A stretch of 64,000 nucleotides of DNA. Source: Methylomonas sp. ZR1. GTDB taxonomy: Bacteria > Pseudomonadota > Gammaproteobacteria > Methylococcales > Methylomonadaceae. Position 1 is the stretch's first letter; each line of letters opens with the position of its first letter. The position numbers were made by a program, and so were the translations under genes. Under the pieces are notes generated by a model. That model ran no database searches. It had not been told where the DNA came from and was given only the letters and a program-made list of their open reading frames with translations. Where the stretch lies: the NCBI RefSeq assembly GCF_013141865.1, contig NZ_RCST01000001.1, positions 4,216,001 through 4,280,000 on the forward strand, in the 5' to 3' direction. Shown one piece after another: positions 45,473 through 54,162 of this stretch.

Positions 45473-48400
45473 ATGCACGATTCCTTATCAAATATCGCTT
45501 CCCAGCGCGACATCATCATAGACGCGATCCATCACCTGGATCATGTGCTGCCGGGACAGGCGCCGATTCACGATTTTGTGCATCACAATACCTTGCATGG
45601 TTTTCAACACCTGCCGTTCGAACAAGCGCTGGCGGACTTTACCGAATTGACGGGTATCAGTTGCTACCTGCCGGCCGAACAGTTTCGCGAGTTTTATGCG
45701 CAAGGCCGGATAGCCGATGACGATATTGATGCTGCGTTGGCGCGGCAGTTTGCTGATGCGCTGGACACCGAGATTTTCAAGGTCAATGGCAAAACCATCA
45801 CGCAACACATGCTTTACCGACTGGCCTTGCTGCACGATTTGGCGGCCCTGAAGCCTGCGCAATTCGATTGGCAAGTGCGCGAACTCCGGGTGTTGGAGAA
45901 TATGTTAAGCAACGGCGAAAAGGCTGCCGATTTATGGGATGGTTTGCTCGCCAAGCTTGGTTTGCAAATGCCGAATTTGCATCCGGAAGATTTGCTGGAT
46001 TTGTCCGCCGAGCAAATCCGGCAATGGCTGCCGGATGCGGCGAATGCCGGTGCGGAACAGCAGATGCGCCAATCTTGTATGGAGAGCCTGGAAAGCCTTT
46101 TTGCACGGGTCGGCGACCGTTTGACCTTGCGCGGCTTGCTGTTGGCGTTGACCGGCGAGGATATTCTGGACTCGGTACGCCCGCAATTGATTCGCTTATG
46201 TGCATCATTGTTGGATGAAGGTCTGGCGGCCTGGCGATTGCCTAAGCGCCAAGAACTGGGTTTGTACGAAGCCTGGCGCGAGAGTTTGATCTACGATGCC
46301 CAGCCGGTTTTTCAGGAACTACATAATTGGCAAACGGTTACGGGAGCATTACCTGCGGAACCCATAGATGCGATTGCGCAAGAGCTGGTAGCACTGAAAA
46401 TCCCAGAATCCCGCTGGGTTGGCTATCTGCAAAGGCTAGCCCTTGAACTACCGGGTTGGTCGGGTTTGATCAACTGGCGGCAAACTCATCCCGATTATCA
46501 AGCGGATGACGCCACCCAGCCCCTATTGGCCGATTATCTGGCGATACGCTTGATTCTGGATCGGCTGTACGCAGAACAGCTATGCAGGCAGCAATGGGGT
46601 TGCGAGGCGCAACTGGACAAACTCCGCGGTTATTTTTCGAAAAACCTGGCCGAGTTTTCGGTCAGGCATACTTTGTTTCAAGGCCAATTGCCGGAGTATC
46701 TGGCGCTTGCGTCACAGGCTTTACTGAAAGATTCGGCGCGGGACAAACAGGTCTGGCAGACCGTGGCCGAACGGATCTGGACCTGGCAACTTAGTCCGTT
46801 GGCTCCCTCAGCCCTCAGTATTTATAACCAGGGTTGGCGCTTGTTTCGCCTTTGCCAATTGCTTGGATTAACCGCCAGTGACGTGCAGCGATCAGAGCCG
46901 GCCCCGCTGTTGGATTGCTTGGCCAGCATCGACGCTTTCAGCGAAACGGATCGCAGCACTATTTGGCTGAACGCCTACGAACGCCACTATCAACAAGCGC
47001 TGCTGCAAGCCCTGCACGCCAATCATAATCGCGGGCGCTGGGCGCAACGAGACAATCGCCCCGCAGCACAAATCGTGTTTTGCATGGATGATCGCGAGGA
47101 AGGCATCCGCCGTCACTTGGAAGAACTCAATCCGGCTATCGAAACGCTGGGAGCCGCCGGTTTTTTTGGCGTACCGATGAATTATCAAGGCCTTGACGAT
47201 AGCAAATTGACGGCCCTTTGTCCGGTGGTGGTCGTACCGGCACATAACGTTCAGGAATGCAGTCAACCCGGCCAGGAAAAAGCCTTGGCCCGGCGCCGGC
47301 AAGGCCGCAATCTAAAGCAACGGCTTGCCGATTTGCTTCAGCACGGTTTGCGCCGGGATGCGCTGCTGGCCTATCCGATGATCAATGCCATGGCGCCGTT
47401 TACTTTGCTCGGTTTGCTAGCGAAAAGCTTCATTCCCAAAACGCAGCAGCAGTTGCTGGCTGCGGTGGCGAAAGGCATCGCACCCGACGTGCCATCGCAA
47501 TTGCATTTTACCGCTGGTAACCCTGAGACACCGGCCTCGCCCCAACAGCCCAGATTAGGCTTTACCGACCAGGAGCAAGCCGACCGAATTGCCGGATTTT
47601 TGCGTAATACCGGCCTGACTTACGGCTTTGCCGAATTGGTCGTATTGATGGGCCATGGTTCGATGAGTCAGAACAATCCGCATTTATCCGCGTACGATTG
47701 CGGCGCTTGCAGCGGCCGGCACGGCGGACCGAACGCCCGGTTGTTCGCGGCAATGGCAAACCGGCCCGAGGTCAGGCAATTACTGGCCGAGCGCGGGATC
47801 GTCATTCCAGCCGACACCTGGTTCATCGGCGCCGAACACAATACCTGCGACGAAGACATCACTTGGTATGACAGCAGCGCCGTGCCGCCGGAGCGCCAAC
47901 CGGCCTTCAACAAATTTATGCAGCAGATGCAACACGCGCAGTGCATGTCGGCTCACGAGCGCTGCCGGCGTTTGGCGTCCGCGCCGCGCCGGCCGGAACC
48001 GCAGCAGGCGTTACGGCATTTTCTAAATCGCGCTGCCGATTTTTCCCAGGCTCGGCCGGAGTTGGGCCATGCCACCAACGCTGCGGCACTGGTCGGTAGA
48101 CGCTCTTTAACGCAAGGTGCATTTTTTGACCGTCGCCTGTTTTTGATTTCCTACGATCCGAGCCAGGACCCGGAGGGGACAGTGTTGGAAGGCATTTTGC
48201 TGGCGGTCGGTCCGGTCGGGGCCGGCATCAACCTGGAATATTATTTTTCCACCGTGAATAACGAACGGCTGGGTTGCGGTTCGAAAGTGCCGCACAATTT
48301 GACTGGCTTCTGTGCGGTGATGGAAGGTGCCAGCAGCGACTTGCGCACCGGCTTACCCCGGCAAATGATCGAGATTCACGAGGCCATGCGTTTGCAAATT

Positions 48401-48673
48401 ATTGTCGAGGCGAAAACCACAGTGTTGGAGCAGATTTACGGAAGGCAAGAAAGCCTGCGGGAATTGATCGGCGGCGGTTGGGTGCATCTCTGCGCCAAAG
48501 ACCAGGATAGCGGCGAGATATTTGTGTTTCAGCGCGGTGTCGGCTTCGTGCGCTGGCAACCGGACAACATCGAACTGCCGCTACGGGACAACTCGCCGGA
48601 TTGTTATCGCGACGAAACCCAGCCGGTGGCGCCGATGCTGATCAAACAGCCCGGTCCAATGGGAGTTGTCTGA
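45473..48673 (+). CDS. dabA: DabA (DUF2309/UPF0753), inorganic-carbon uptake subunit
   Basis: A 1066-residue protein. The start MHDSLSNIASQRDIIIDAIH is chosen because the 60 codons before it lie in the repeat. The N-terminal part has PIHDFVHHNTLHGFQHLPF, a DUF2309 hallmark. The expected zinc and catalytic residues of DabA are all present: Cys537 and Asp539 in FCMDDREEGIRRH, His728 in LMGHGS, and Cys743 in YDCGACSG. The His-Cys spacing of 15 equals that of Halothiobacillus DabA. DabA resembles a buried beta-carbonic anhydrase and works with DabB to hydrate CO2 vectorially, powered by cation flow. The NuoL-like gene starts 2 nt after its stop. Confidence 0.92.
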   Translation: MHDSLSNIASQRDIIIDAIHHLDHVLPGQAPIHDFVHHNTLHGFQHLPFEQALADFTELTGISCYLPAEQFREFYAQGRIADDDIDAALARQFADALDTEIFKVNGKTITQHMLYRLALLHDLAALKPAQFDWQVRELRVLENMLSNGEKAADLWDGLLAKLGLQMPNLHPEDLLDLSAEQIRQWLPDAANAGAEQQMRQSCMESLESLFARVGDRLTLRGLLLALTGEDILDSVRPQLIRLCASLLDEGLAAWRLPKRQELGLYEAWRESLIYDAQPVFQELHNWQTVTGALPAEPIDAIAQELVALKIPESRWVGYLQRLALELPGWSGLINWRQTHPDYQADDATQPLLADYLAIRLILDRLYAEQLCRQQWGCEAQLDKLRGYFSKNLAEFSVRHTLFQGQLPEYLALASQALLKDSARDKQVWQTVAERIWTWQLSPLAPSALSIYNQGWRLFRLCQLLGLTASDVQRSEPAPLLDCLASIDAFSETDRSTIWLNAYERHYQQALLQALHANHNRGRWAQRDNRPAAQIVFCMDDREEGIRRHLEELNPAIETLGAAGFFGVPMNYQGLDDSKLTALCPVVVVPAHNVQECSQPGQEKALARRRQGRNLKQRLADLLQHGLRRDALLAYPMINAMAPFTLLGLLAKSFIPKTQQQLLAAVAKGIAPDVPSQLHFTAGNPETPASPQQPRLGFTDQEQADRIAGFLRNTGLTYGFAELVVLMGHGSMSQNNPHLSAYDCGACSGRHGGPNARLFAAMANRPEVRQLLAERGIVIPADTWFIGAEHNTCDEDITWYDSSAVPPERQPAFNKFMQQMQHAQCMSAHERCRRLASAPRRPEPQQALRHFLNRAADFSQARPELGHATNAAALVGRRSLTQGAFFDRRLFLISYDPSQDPEGTVLEGILLAVGPVGAGINLEYYFSTVNNERLGCGSKVPHNLTGFCAVMEGASSDLRTGLPRQMIEIHEAMRLQIIVEAKTTVLEQIYGRQESLRELIGGGWVHLCAKDQDSGEIFVFQRGVGFVRWQPDNIELPLRDNSPDCYRDETQPVAPMLIKQPGPMGVV

Positions 48674-48675
48674 GT

Positions 48676-50247
48676 ATGGCGGCCTACGCAACCCTGATTC
48701 CCTTGTTTCCGTTGCTGGCCGCGCTGCTGATCGGCAGCCTGCATTTTTGCCGGATTATCGATGGCGAGGCCGGCGAGAAAACTACGGCCCGGCTGGCTTT
48801 AACGGCTATTAGCCTATCGGTGTTGACCGCCTTAAGCTTATTGATAGCTGATTTATCCGGCCAGCTTCCCGACTCAGTCTCATACGGTACCTGGCTGCGA
48901 AGCGGTTCGCTGATCATAGATTACAAACTGACTACCGGCGGTTTCAATCTGGCTTTGGCGAGTCTGTTTTCCTTGCTATTGCTGGTTGCGTTGCGCTTTT
49001 CGGTGAATTACCTGCACCGCGAGGCCGGCTTCCACCGCTTTTTTTTCATCCTGAATTTATTCGCGGCGGCCATGCTGCTGTTGGTGTTGTCCGGCAACGC
49101 GGTGTTTACCTTTATCGCCTGGGAGATGGCCGGGGTTTGCTCGTATTGGCTGATTGCTTACGCCTATGACCGGCCCATCGCCGCGCATAACGCCACCCGC
49201 GTATTTGTGACCAACCGCATCGGCGACGGCGGTTTTATTTTGGCAATCGGTCTGGCCCTGGCCTGGTTGGAAAACGCCGATTGGCAAACCATCAACAGCA
49301 GCGCGGCCGATCTGGAAGCGGGCGATGCTACCTTGCTGGCCCTGAGTTTTGCCGTGGCGGCATGCGCCAAATCTGCGCAGATTCCGTTCACGCCCTGGCT
49401 GGCGCGGGCAATGGAAGGGCCAACGCCGTCCAGCGCTATTTTCTACGGCGGGGCGATGATCCATGCCGGCGTGTTTTTGATGATTCAATTGCAGCCCCTG
49501 TTCATGCAGGTACCGCTGGCCATGCTGGTGTTGACGGTGGTTGGCGCACTGACGGCAATTTACAGTTATTGGGTAGGCTTGAGCCAGACCGATATTAAAA
49601 GCTCGCAAATCTTTGCCACTTCCGCGCAACTGGGCTTGATGTTTGTCGAATGCGGTTTGGGATTTTGGACTTTGGCGGCCTGGCATCTGGGTGCGCATGC
49701 GGTAGTGCGGTGCTATTTGCTGCTAACCGCGCCGTCCATCTTGCACAACACCCACGGACAACCGATTCGACCGGTGGCGCCGGCGCTGGCAAATTGCCGC
49801 TGGGCCTTTATCGCTTCCTTGCAGCGCGGCTGGCTGGAGCCGGCCATGGATTGGTTGTTGGTGAAACCGGTTATGCGCCTGGCCAAGGATGCGCGCTACA
49901 TCGACGAGCACATCGTCGATCCTGCCTTGGGCGCGCCGGCACCGGCTATCAAAGCGGTGTCGTCCTTGGCGCAATGGGAAGAGCAAAAAATGGGCGCCAA
50001 CCTGGATAGCCAGGAAGACAGCTTCGCTCAAGGCAGCGGTCTGGCCGGCAAACTGGCGGAATGGACCGCAGCCTTGCTGAACTGGTTTGAATATCACTTC
50101 ATTCTGCGCGGCATCGGCCGCGATTCGATTCGATTTGGCCGGCGCCTGGGTCAGGCTGCCAACCGTTTCGAACAATTATTGTTACAGCCGCGCTATCTGG
50201 CCTTGTTTGTGTTGATTACCTTGATGGTAGCGCTGGGATACCGATGA
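48676..50247 (+). CDS. dabB: DabB-like NuoL-family proton-channel subunit (second of four)
   Basis: A 523-residue membrane protein, with start MAAYATLIPLFPLLAALLIG. It resembles NuoL/DabB: FIAWEMAGVCSYWLIAYAYDRP, TNRIGDGGF, KSAQIPFTPWLARAMEGPTPSSAIFYGGAMIHAGV. The long amphipathic lateral helix of NuoL is missing, as in DabB. It follows dabA by 2 nt and overlaps the next gene by 4 nt, so translation is tightly linked. It should form the channel whose proton or sodium flow drives DabA. Confidence 0.88.
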   Translation: MAAYATLIPLFPLLAALLIGSLHFCRIIDGEAGEKTTARLALTAISLSVLTALSLLIADLSGQLPDSVSYGTWLRSGSLIIDYKLTTGGFNLALASLFSLLLLVALRFSVNYLHREAGFHRFFFILNLFAAAMLLLVLSGNAVFTFIAWEMAGVCSYWLIAYAYDRPIAAHNATRVFVTNRIGDGGFILAIGLALAWLENADWQTINSSAADLEAGDATLLALSFAVAACAKSAQIPFTPWLARAMEGPTPSSAIFYGGAMIHAGVFLMIQLQPLFMQVPLAMLVLTVVGALTAIYSYWVGLSQTDIKSSQIFATSAQLGLMFVECGLGFWTLAAWHLGAHAVVRCYLLLTAPSILHNTHGQPIRPVAPALANCRWAFIASLQRGWLEPAMDWLLVKPVMRLAKDARYIDEHIVDPALGAPAPAIKAVSSLAQWEEQKMGANLDSQEDSFAQGSGLAGKLAEWTAALLNWFEYHFILRGIGRDSIRFGRRLGQAANRFEQLLLQPRYLALFVLITLMVALGYR

Positions 50248-51785
50248 ATACCCCTATTGTTTTCTGGCATGCAGTGGCGGCGGTGCCGCTGTTAACGGTG
50301 TTGACGTTGGTGCCGTTGCTGACCATGTTGGTGGTAGTATCTGCCAAGCCGATTTATAGCGTACGGCTGGCCTTTGGCGGCGCGCTGCTGAACGTGTTGT
50401 TGAGTATTTATCTGTTGCTGATATTCGATTCGGAAACGCCCGGCATCCATCTTGCCGAACATTTTCAATTGCTGGGGATGAACTATCGGGTTGGCGTGGA
50501 CGGCACCAATATTCTGTTTATTCCGCTAACGGCGATTTTAGGCTTGCTGGCGCTGGTGTATACCTTGATCACCCGGCATCGCAAGGATCGTCTGTTTATC
50601 GCCTGCTTACTGGCCTATCAAGGCATTTTAATCGGCGCGTTTGCCGCGCTAAATACCCTGCAATTCTGGTTTTGGTGTTTGCTGGAACTGGTGCCGGTGG
50701 TGTTATTGACGGTGTTCGCCGGTACCGGCAAACAGCGCAACCAGGTGGTTAAAACGGTATTGCAATACTGGCTGTCCGGTCTGGCGATGAGTCTGGCCGG
50801 TTTTGTGCTGTTGAGCTTTGGTTTGGCGCAAAACGGGCTGGATCTAAGTTTTGATTGGTTAACCTTGAAACATCACAACCTGGCGATTCCCAACGAAACC
50901 CTGATCTTTATCCTGCTGTTTTTCGGCTTTGCCATTCGCATGCCTCTGTTTCCGTTTCACGCCTGGCTGCCCTTGCTGGCCGAGCATGGCACGGCTGCCA
51001 GCGCGGCGATTTTTTTGACCGGCTTGAAACTGGGCATTTACGCCTTGATCCGCTTCATTCTGCCGCTAGTGCCCGGCGCCGCCGAGCAGTGGGTGCATTT
51101 TGTCGTCGATCTGGGCTTGATCGGCATTTTTTATGGCGCCTTGCTGGCGTTGATGCAGATCAATATGCGCCGACTGTTGGCGTTTGCGGTAATCAGTCAT
51201 ACCGGCATGTTGGTGATAGGCGTGTTTTCCTTCAACGATTTTGCGCTGGAAGGCAGTATTCTGCTGTCGATAGCTTACGGTCTGGCGACGGCCGGCATGC
51301 TGTTCAGTATCGGTTTGATTTACGAACGTACTCGTACCTCGTTCCTGCCGCGCTTGGGCGGTTTGTTCGAGACCAATTCGACTATCGCCTTGCTGTTTTT
51401 GATTTCCGCGCTCAGCACCATGGTCATGCCGGGCACGCCGGGGTTCGACGCGGCGCATTTGTTGATCGAAGGCACTATCGAGGAACACGGTTGGTATATC
51501 GCGATTGCGATTTTGCTGGGTAACGTGCTGGGCGCGGCTTTTTTGCTCTGGGCGTTTCAACGGCTGTTCATTGCGCACCCCAAACGCTTCGTGCAGCCCT
51601 ACGGCAGCATTCATCACCCGGTGTTAAAAGAACGGATTATCGCTGTGACTATTTGCGGCTTGCTGATCGGCACCGGTTTTTACACCACCCCCTGGCTGAA
51701 ATATATCGATCAGGAAGCCAAGGAAATCGGCGAACATTATCCGGAACATCACAGCCACCATATGAACGGCCCGCACCATGATTGA
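50244..51785 (+). CDS. NuoM-like membrane subunit (third of four), altered TM7 lysine
   Basis: A 513-residue protein with about 14 helices. The proton-path glutamate is present (Glu149 in WCLLELVPVV), as is Lys262 in GLKLGIYALIRF. The lysine usual in the broken helix (VKMPxxPLHxWLP) is Arg232 here (AIRMPLFPFHAWLP). A His-rich tail (EHYPEHHSHHMNGPHHD) ends the protein and could bind metal. It overlaps both neighbours (4 nt upstream, 8 nt downstream). This reads as an extra subunit in the Dab membrane complex; a separate Mrp-type antiporter is the alternative. Confidence 0.85.
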   Translation: MNTPIVFWHAVAAVPLLTVLTLVPLLTMLVVVSAKPIYSVRLAFGGALLNVLLSIYLLLIFDSETPGIHLAEHFQLLGMNYRVGVDGTNILFIPLTAILGLLALVYTLITRHRKDRLFIACLLAYQGILIGAFAALNTLQFWFWCLLELVPVVLLTVFAGTGKQRNQVVKTVLQYWLSGLAMSLAGFVLLSFGLAQNGLDLSFDWLTLKHHNLAIPNETLIFILLFFGFAIRMPLFPFHAWLPLLAEHGTAASAAIFLTGLKLGIYALIRFILPLVPGAAEQWVHFVVDLGLIGIFYGALLALMQINMRRLLAFAVISHTGMLVIGVFSFNDFALEGSILLSIAYGLATAGMLFSIGLIYERTRTSFLPRLGGLFETNSTIALLFLISALSTMVMPGTPGFDAAHLLIEGTIEEHGWYIAIAILLGNVLGAAFLLWAFQRLFIAHPKRFVQPYGSIHHPVLKERIIAVTICGLLIGTGFYTTPWLKYIDQEAKEIGEHYPEHHSHHMNGPHHD

Positions 51786-53349
51786 TAATTTCCCTTGGCT
51801 GTCCTTGTGTCTGGCTTGGCCGCTGCTGGGAGCCCTGTCGCTGGTATTCATCCGGGATGGCCAGTTAGCCAAGCGCGGCGCATTGCTGGTAGCCGTTGTC
51901 GAATTGCTGTTTACCGTTGCCGCGGCTTGGGTTTTCGATACCGCGCGCGGCGATTTTCAGTTGCTGGAAAACTATCCCTGGATACCCGGCTTGAATATTC
52001 ACTATCAACTCGGTGTAGACGGTATCTCCATACTGTTTCTGCCGATGACGGCCTTGCTGACCCTGATGGCTTTGTTGGCCGGCTGGAACAGCGTGCGGCA
52101 ATTAAACCGCTTTCAGTTGGCATTGATGCTGGCGCTGGAGAGCGTAACTATCGGTGTATTTACTGCATTGGACTTGGCCTTATTCTTCCTGTTTTGGGAG
52201 CTGACCTTGCCGCCGATTTTTTTCTTGATCGGTTTATGGGGCGTAGGCGCGGAGCGACGGTACGCGGCGATGAAATATACCTTGTATATGTTATTCGGCG
52301 GCGTACCGCTGTTGTTCGGGATCATTTTACTGGCGATGAATCACGCGCAGGCTAACGGCGGGACCATTCCGCAGGACTTGACGTTCAGTTTGCCGGTTTT
52401 ACTCAACACGCCGATATCCGAGTCGGCGCAGGGTCTGATCTTTCTGCTGCTGTTTTTGGGGTTTGCGGTGAAAGCGCCGCTGCTGCCGTTTCATACCTGG
52501 CTGCCGACCACTGCCATTGAGGCGCCGACTTTTCTGAGCGCCTTGCTGGTCGGTTTGAAACTGGGCGTTTACGGCATCATTCGTTTTGCGATACCGCTGG
52601 CGCCGCAAGCCGCCTTGGAACATCGCTGGCTGTTGGCGATACTGGGTGCGGTGACGCTGATTTACGGCGCCTTGATCGCGTTGCAGCAAACCAATCTGCG
52701 CCGTTTGCTGGCTTATTCCAGCATTAGCCATGTCGGCCTGGTCATCGTTGGTATCGCCGCTTTTAATTTGCAAGGTTTACAAGGTGCGGTCATGCAGTTG
52801 CTGAATTTCGGTATAGTCGCCGGCAGCCTGATGTTGATCGCCGGCATGATCCAGCAACGCTTGGGTAGCAACGATCTGGTTCATCTCGGCGGCTTGGCCA
52901 AACCCATGCCGCGCTTAACTACGCTATTTTTCGTGTTTGCGCTATCCAGTATCGGCGTGCCCGGCACCAATGGCTTCCCCGCGGAATTGCTGATGATACT
53001 CGGCGCATTGCAGGCTTATCCGGCACTGGCGATGGTGGCTTTGTTTGGCGCGGTTTTGGGCGCGGCGTATCTGTTGGGTTTTGTCAGACGGGCATTCTTC
53101 GGCCCGCTTGTGCACAACAGCGTAGTCAAAGTACAGGATCTGCGCCCACGCGAGTTGGCATTGCTGGTCGTGCCGGCGCTGCTGGTATTGGTGATAGGTC
53201 TGTATCCGCAATGGCTGTTGTCCTGGCAAGAAACCAGTGTGCAGTCCTGGTGGCAGCGCTTAAGCGTGGTGGCTCCGCGGGCGGCACCAACATCCATACT
53301 CACGCAGAGAACCACAATTTCAGGCGCGCTGAGCGATGGTTCAATATAA
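51778..53349 (+). CDS. NuoM-like membrane subunit (fourth of four)
   Basis: A 523-residue NuoM-type protein with Glu141 (LFWELTLPPIFF), Lys232 (AVKAPLLPFHTWLP) and Lys261 (GLKLGVYGIIRF), so the proton path looks complete. Other family features are LAYSSISHVGLV and the late GVPGTNGFPAELL. The start overlaps the previous stop by 8 nt. It closes the dabA-dabB-nuoM-nuoM run. A promoter-like element and a gap of 148 bp then precede the carbonic anhydrase gene. Confidence 0.87.
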   Translation: MIDNFPWLSLCLAWPLLGALSLVFIRDGQLAKRGALLVAVVELLFTVAAAWVFDTARGDFQLLENYPWIPGLNIHYQLGVDGISILFLPMTALLTLMALLAGWNSVRQLNRFQLALMLALESVTIGVFTALDLALFFLFWELTLPPIFFLIGLWGVGAERRYAAMKYTLYMLFGGVPLLFGIILLAMNHAQANGGTIPQDLTFSLPVLLNTPISESAQGLIFLLLFLGFAVKAPLLPFHTWLPTTAIEAPTFLSALLVGLKLGVYGIIRFAIPLAPQAALEHRWLLAILGAVTLIYGALIALQQTNLRRLLAYSSISHVGLVIVGIAAFNLQGLQGAVMQLLNFGIVAGSLMLIAGMIQQRLGSNDLVHLGGLAKPMPRLTTLFFVFALSSIGVPGTNGFPAELLMILGALQAYPALAMVALFGAVLGAAYLLGFVRRAFFGPLVHNSVVKVQDLRPRELALLVVPALLVLVIGLYPQWLLSWQETSVQSWWQRLSVVAPRAAPTSILTQRTTISGALSDGSI

Positions 53350-53384
53350 ATTTTGCTTTAACCCAGATTTAAAGCGTAAAGCAA

Positions 53385-53412
53385 TTGCCATGTAGTTTCG
53401 ATTCGATATAGT
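53385..53412 (+). promoter_or_regulatory. Candidate promoter for carbonic anhydrase and SulP genes
   Basis: TTGCCA (53385-53390), a 16-bp spacer and TATAGT (53407-53412) lie about 85 nt before the carbonic anhydrase ATG. Just upstream a small hairpin GCTTTAA/TTAAAGC (about 53355-53375) follows the previous stop but has no T-run. The can-sulP pair may therefore be transcribed apart from the dab genes as well as with them. Confidence 0.45.
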
Positions 53413-53497
53413 ATTGCCAGTAAAGACACATTCTTTTGAACAACCCGTTCCGGATCCGCTCCAGAACGCATAGTGATAGAAAATAAGGACACCCATT

Positions 53498-54130
53498 ATG
53501 ATTACACCCACGAAATTACTGCTGGAAAACAAAGCCTGGTCGGAAGAAGTCAGTAGGAAAGATCCTGATTTTTTTGTCCAGTTGGCCAAAGAGCAAAGGC
53601 CCGACTTTTTATGGATAGGCTGCTCGGATAGCCGGGTGCCCGCGGAGACCGTCGTCAACGCCAAGCCCGGCGAGATTTTTGTGCATCGCAATATTGCCAA
53701 TCAGGTCATCGTCACCGATTTCAATTGCCTGAGCGTCTTGCAATACGCCATTTCCGTCTTAAAAGTTAAGCATGTTATCGTTTGCGGCCATTACGGCTGC
53801 GGTGGCGTGAAAGCGGCCTTGCAGCCGCAAAAATCCGATCTGGTTATCACCAATAAATGGCTGCTGCATATTAAAGATGTCTACCGTTTGCATCAGGAAG
53901 AGCTTGAGTCTATTGCGCCGGAGAAAAAAACCGATCGCCTGATCGAGCTGAATATCATCGAGCAAGTTTATCGTCTGGCGCATACCTCGATTATTCAGTC
54001 GGCCTGGAAACATGGGCACAAACCCACTTTACACGGCTGGGTATACGGCCTGAACGACGGCTTGATCAATGAACTGATCAAGCTCGACCATAACACGCAA
54101 ATCAATCCGATTTACCGCTATGCCGACTAG
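53498..54130 (+). CDS. can: Beta-carbonic anhydrase, Can type
   Basis: A 210-residue cytoplasmic enzyme interconverting CO2 and bicarbonate. The zinc ligands are Cys42, His98 and Cys101, with the Asp44-Arg46 pair in CSDSR: the same numbering as E. coli Can. The GHYGCGGVKAAL loop and W-Y-GLNDGLI region are normal. AAGGA lies upstream of the ATG. It is followed 32 nt later by a SulP transporter, a pairing often taken to mean bicarbonate handling. Next to dabA it would equilibrate the imported bicarbonate for carboxylases. Confidence 0.96.
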   Translation: MITPTKLLLENKAWSEEVSRKDPDFFVQLAKEQRPDFLWIGCSDSRVPAETVVNAKPGEIFVHRNIANQVIVTDFNCLSVLQYAISVLKVKHVIVCGHYGCGGVKAALQPQKSDLVITNKWLLHIKDVYRLHQEELESIAPEKKTDRLIELNIIEQVYRLAHTSIIQSAWKHGHKPTLHGWVYGLNDGLINELIKLDHNTQINPIYRYAD

Positions 54131-54162
54131 CATCCGGATTTTCGCAACGACTGGGTAAACCA

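Noticed and set aside
45105..45478. Several frames on both strands, and a 60-codon upstream extension of dabA
   Set aside because: They run through the palindromic repeat; both strands look open because of composition. The DUF2309 homology begins at 45473.
43636..53349. NADH dehydrogenase (complex I) operon
   Set aside because: Only antiporter-type subunits are present, and no NuoA-K hydrophilic or quinone-module genes. DabA in the middle gives a better explanation.
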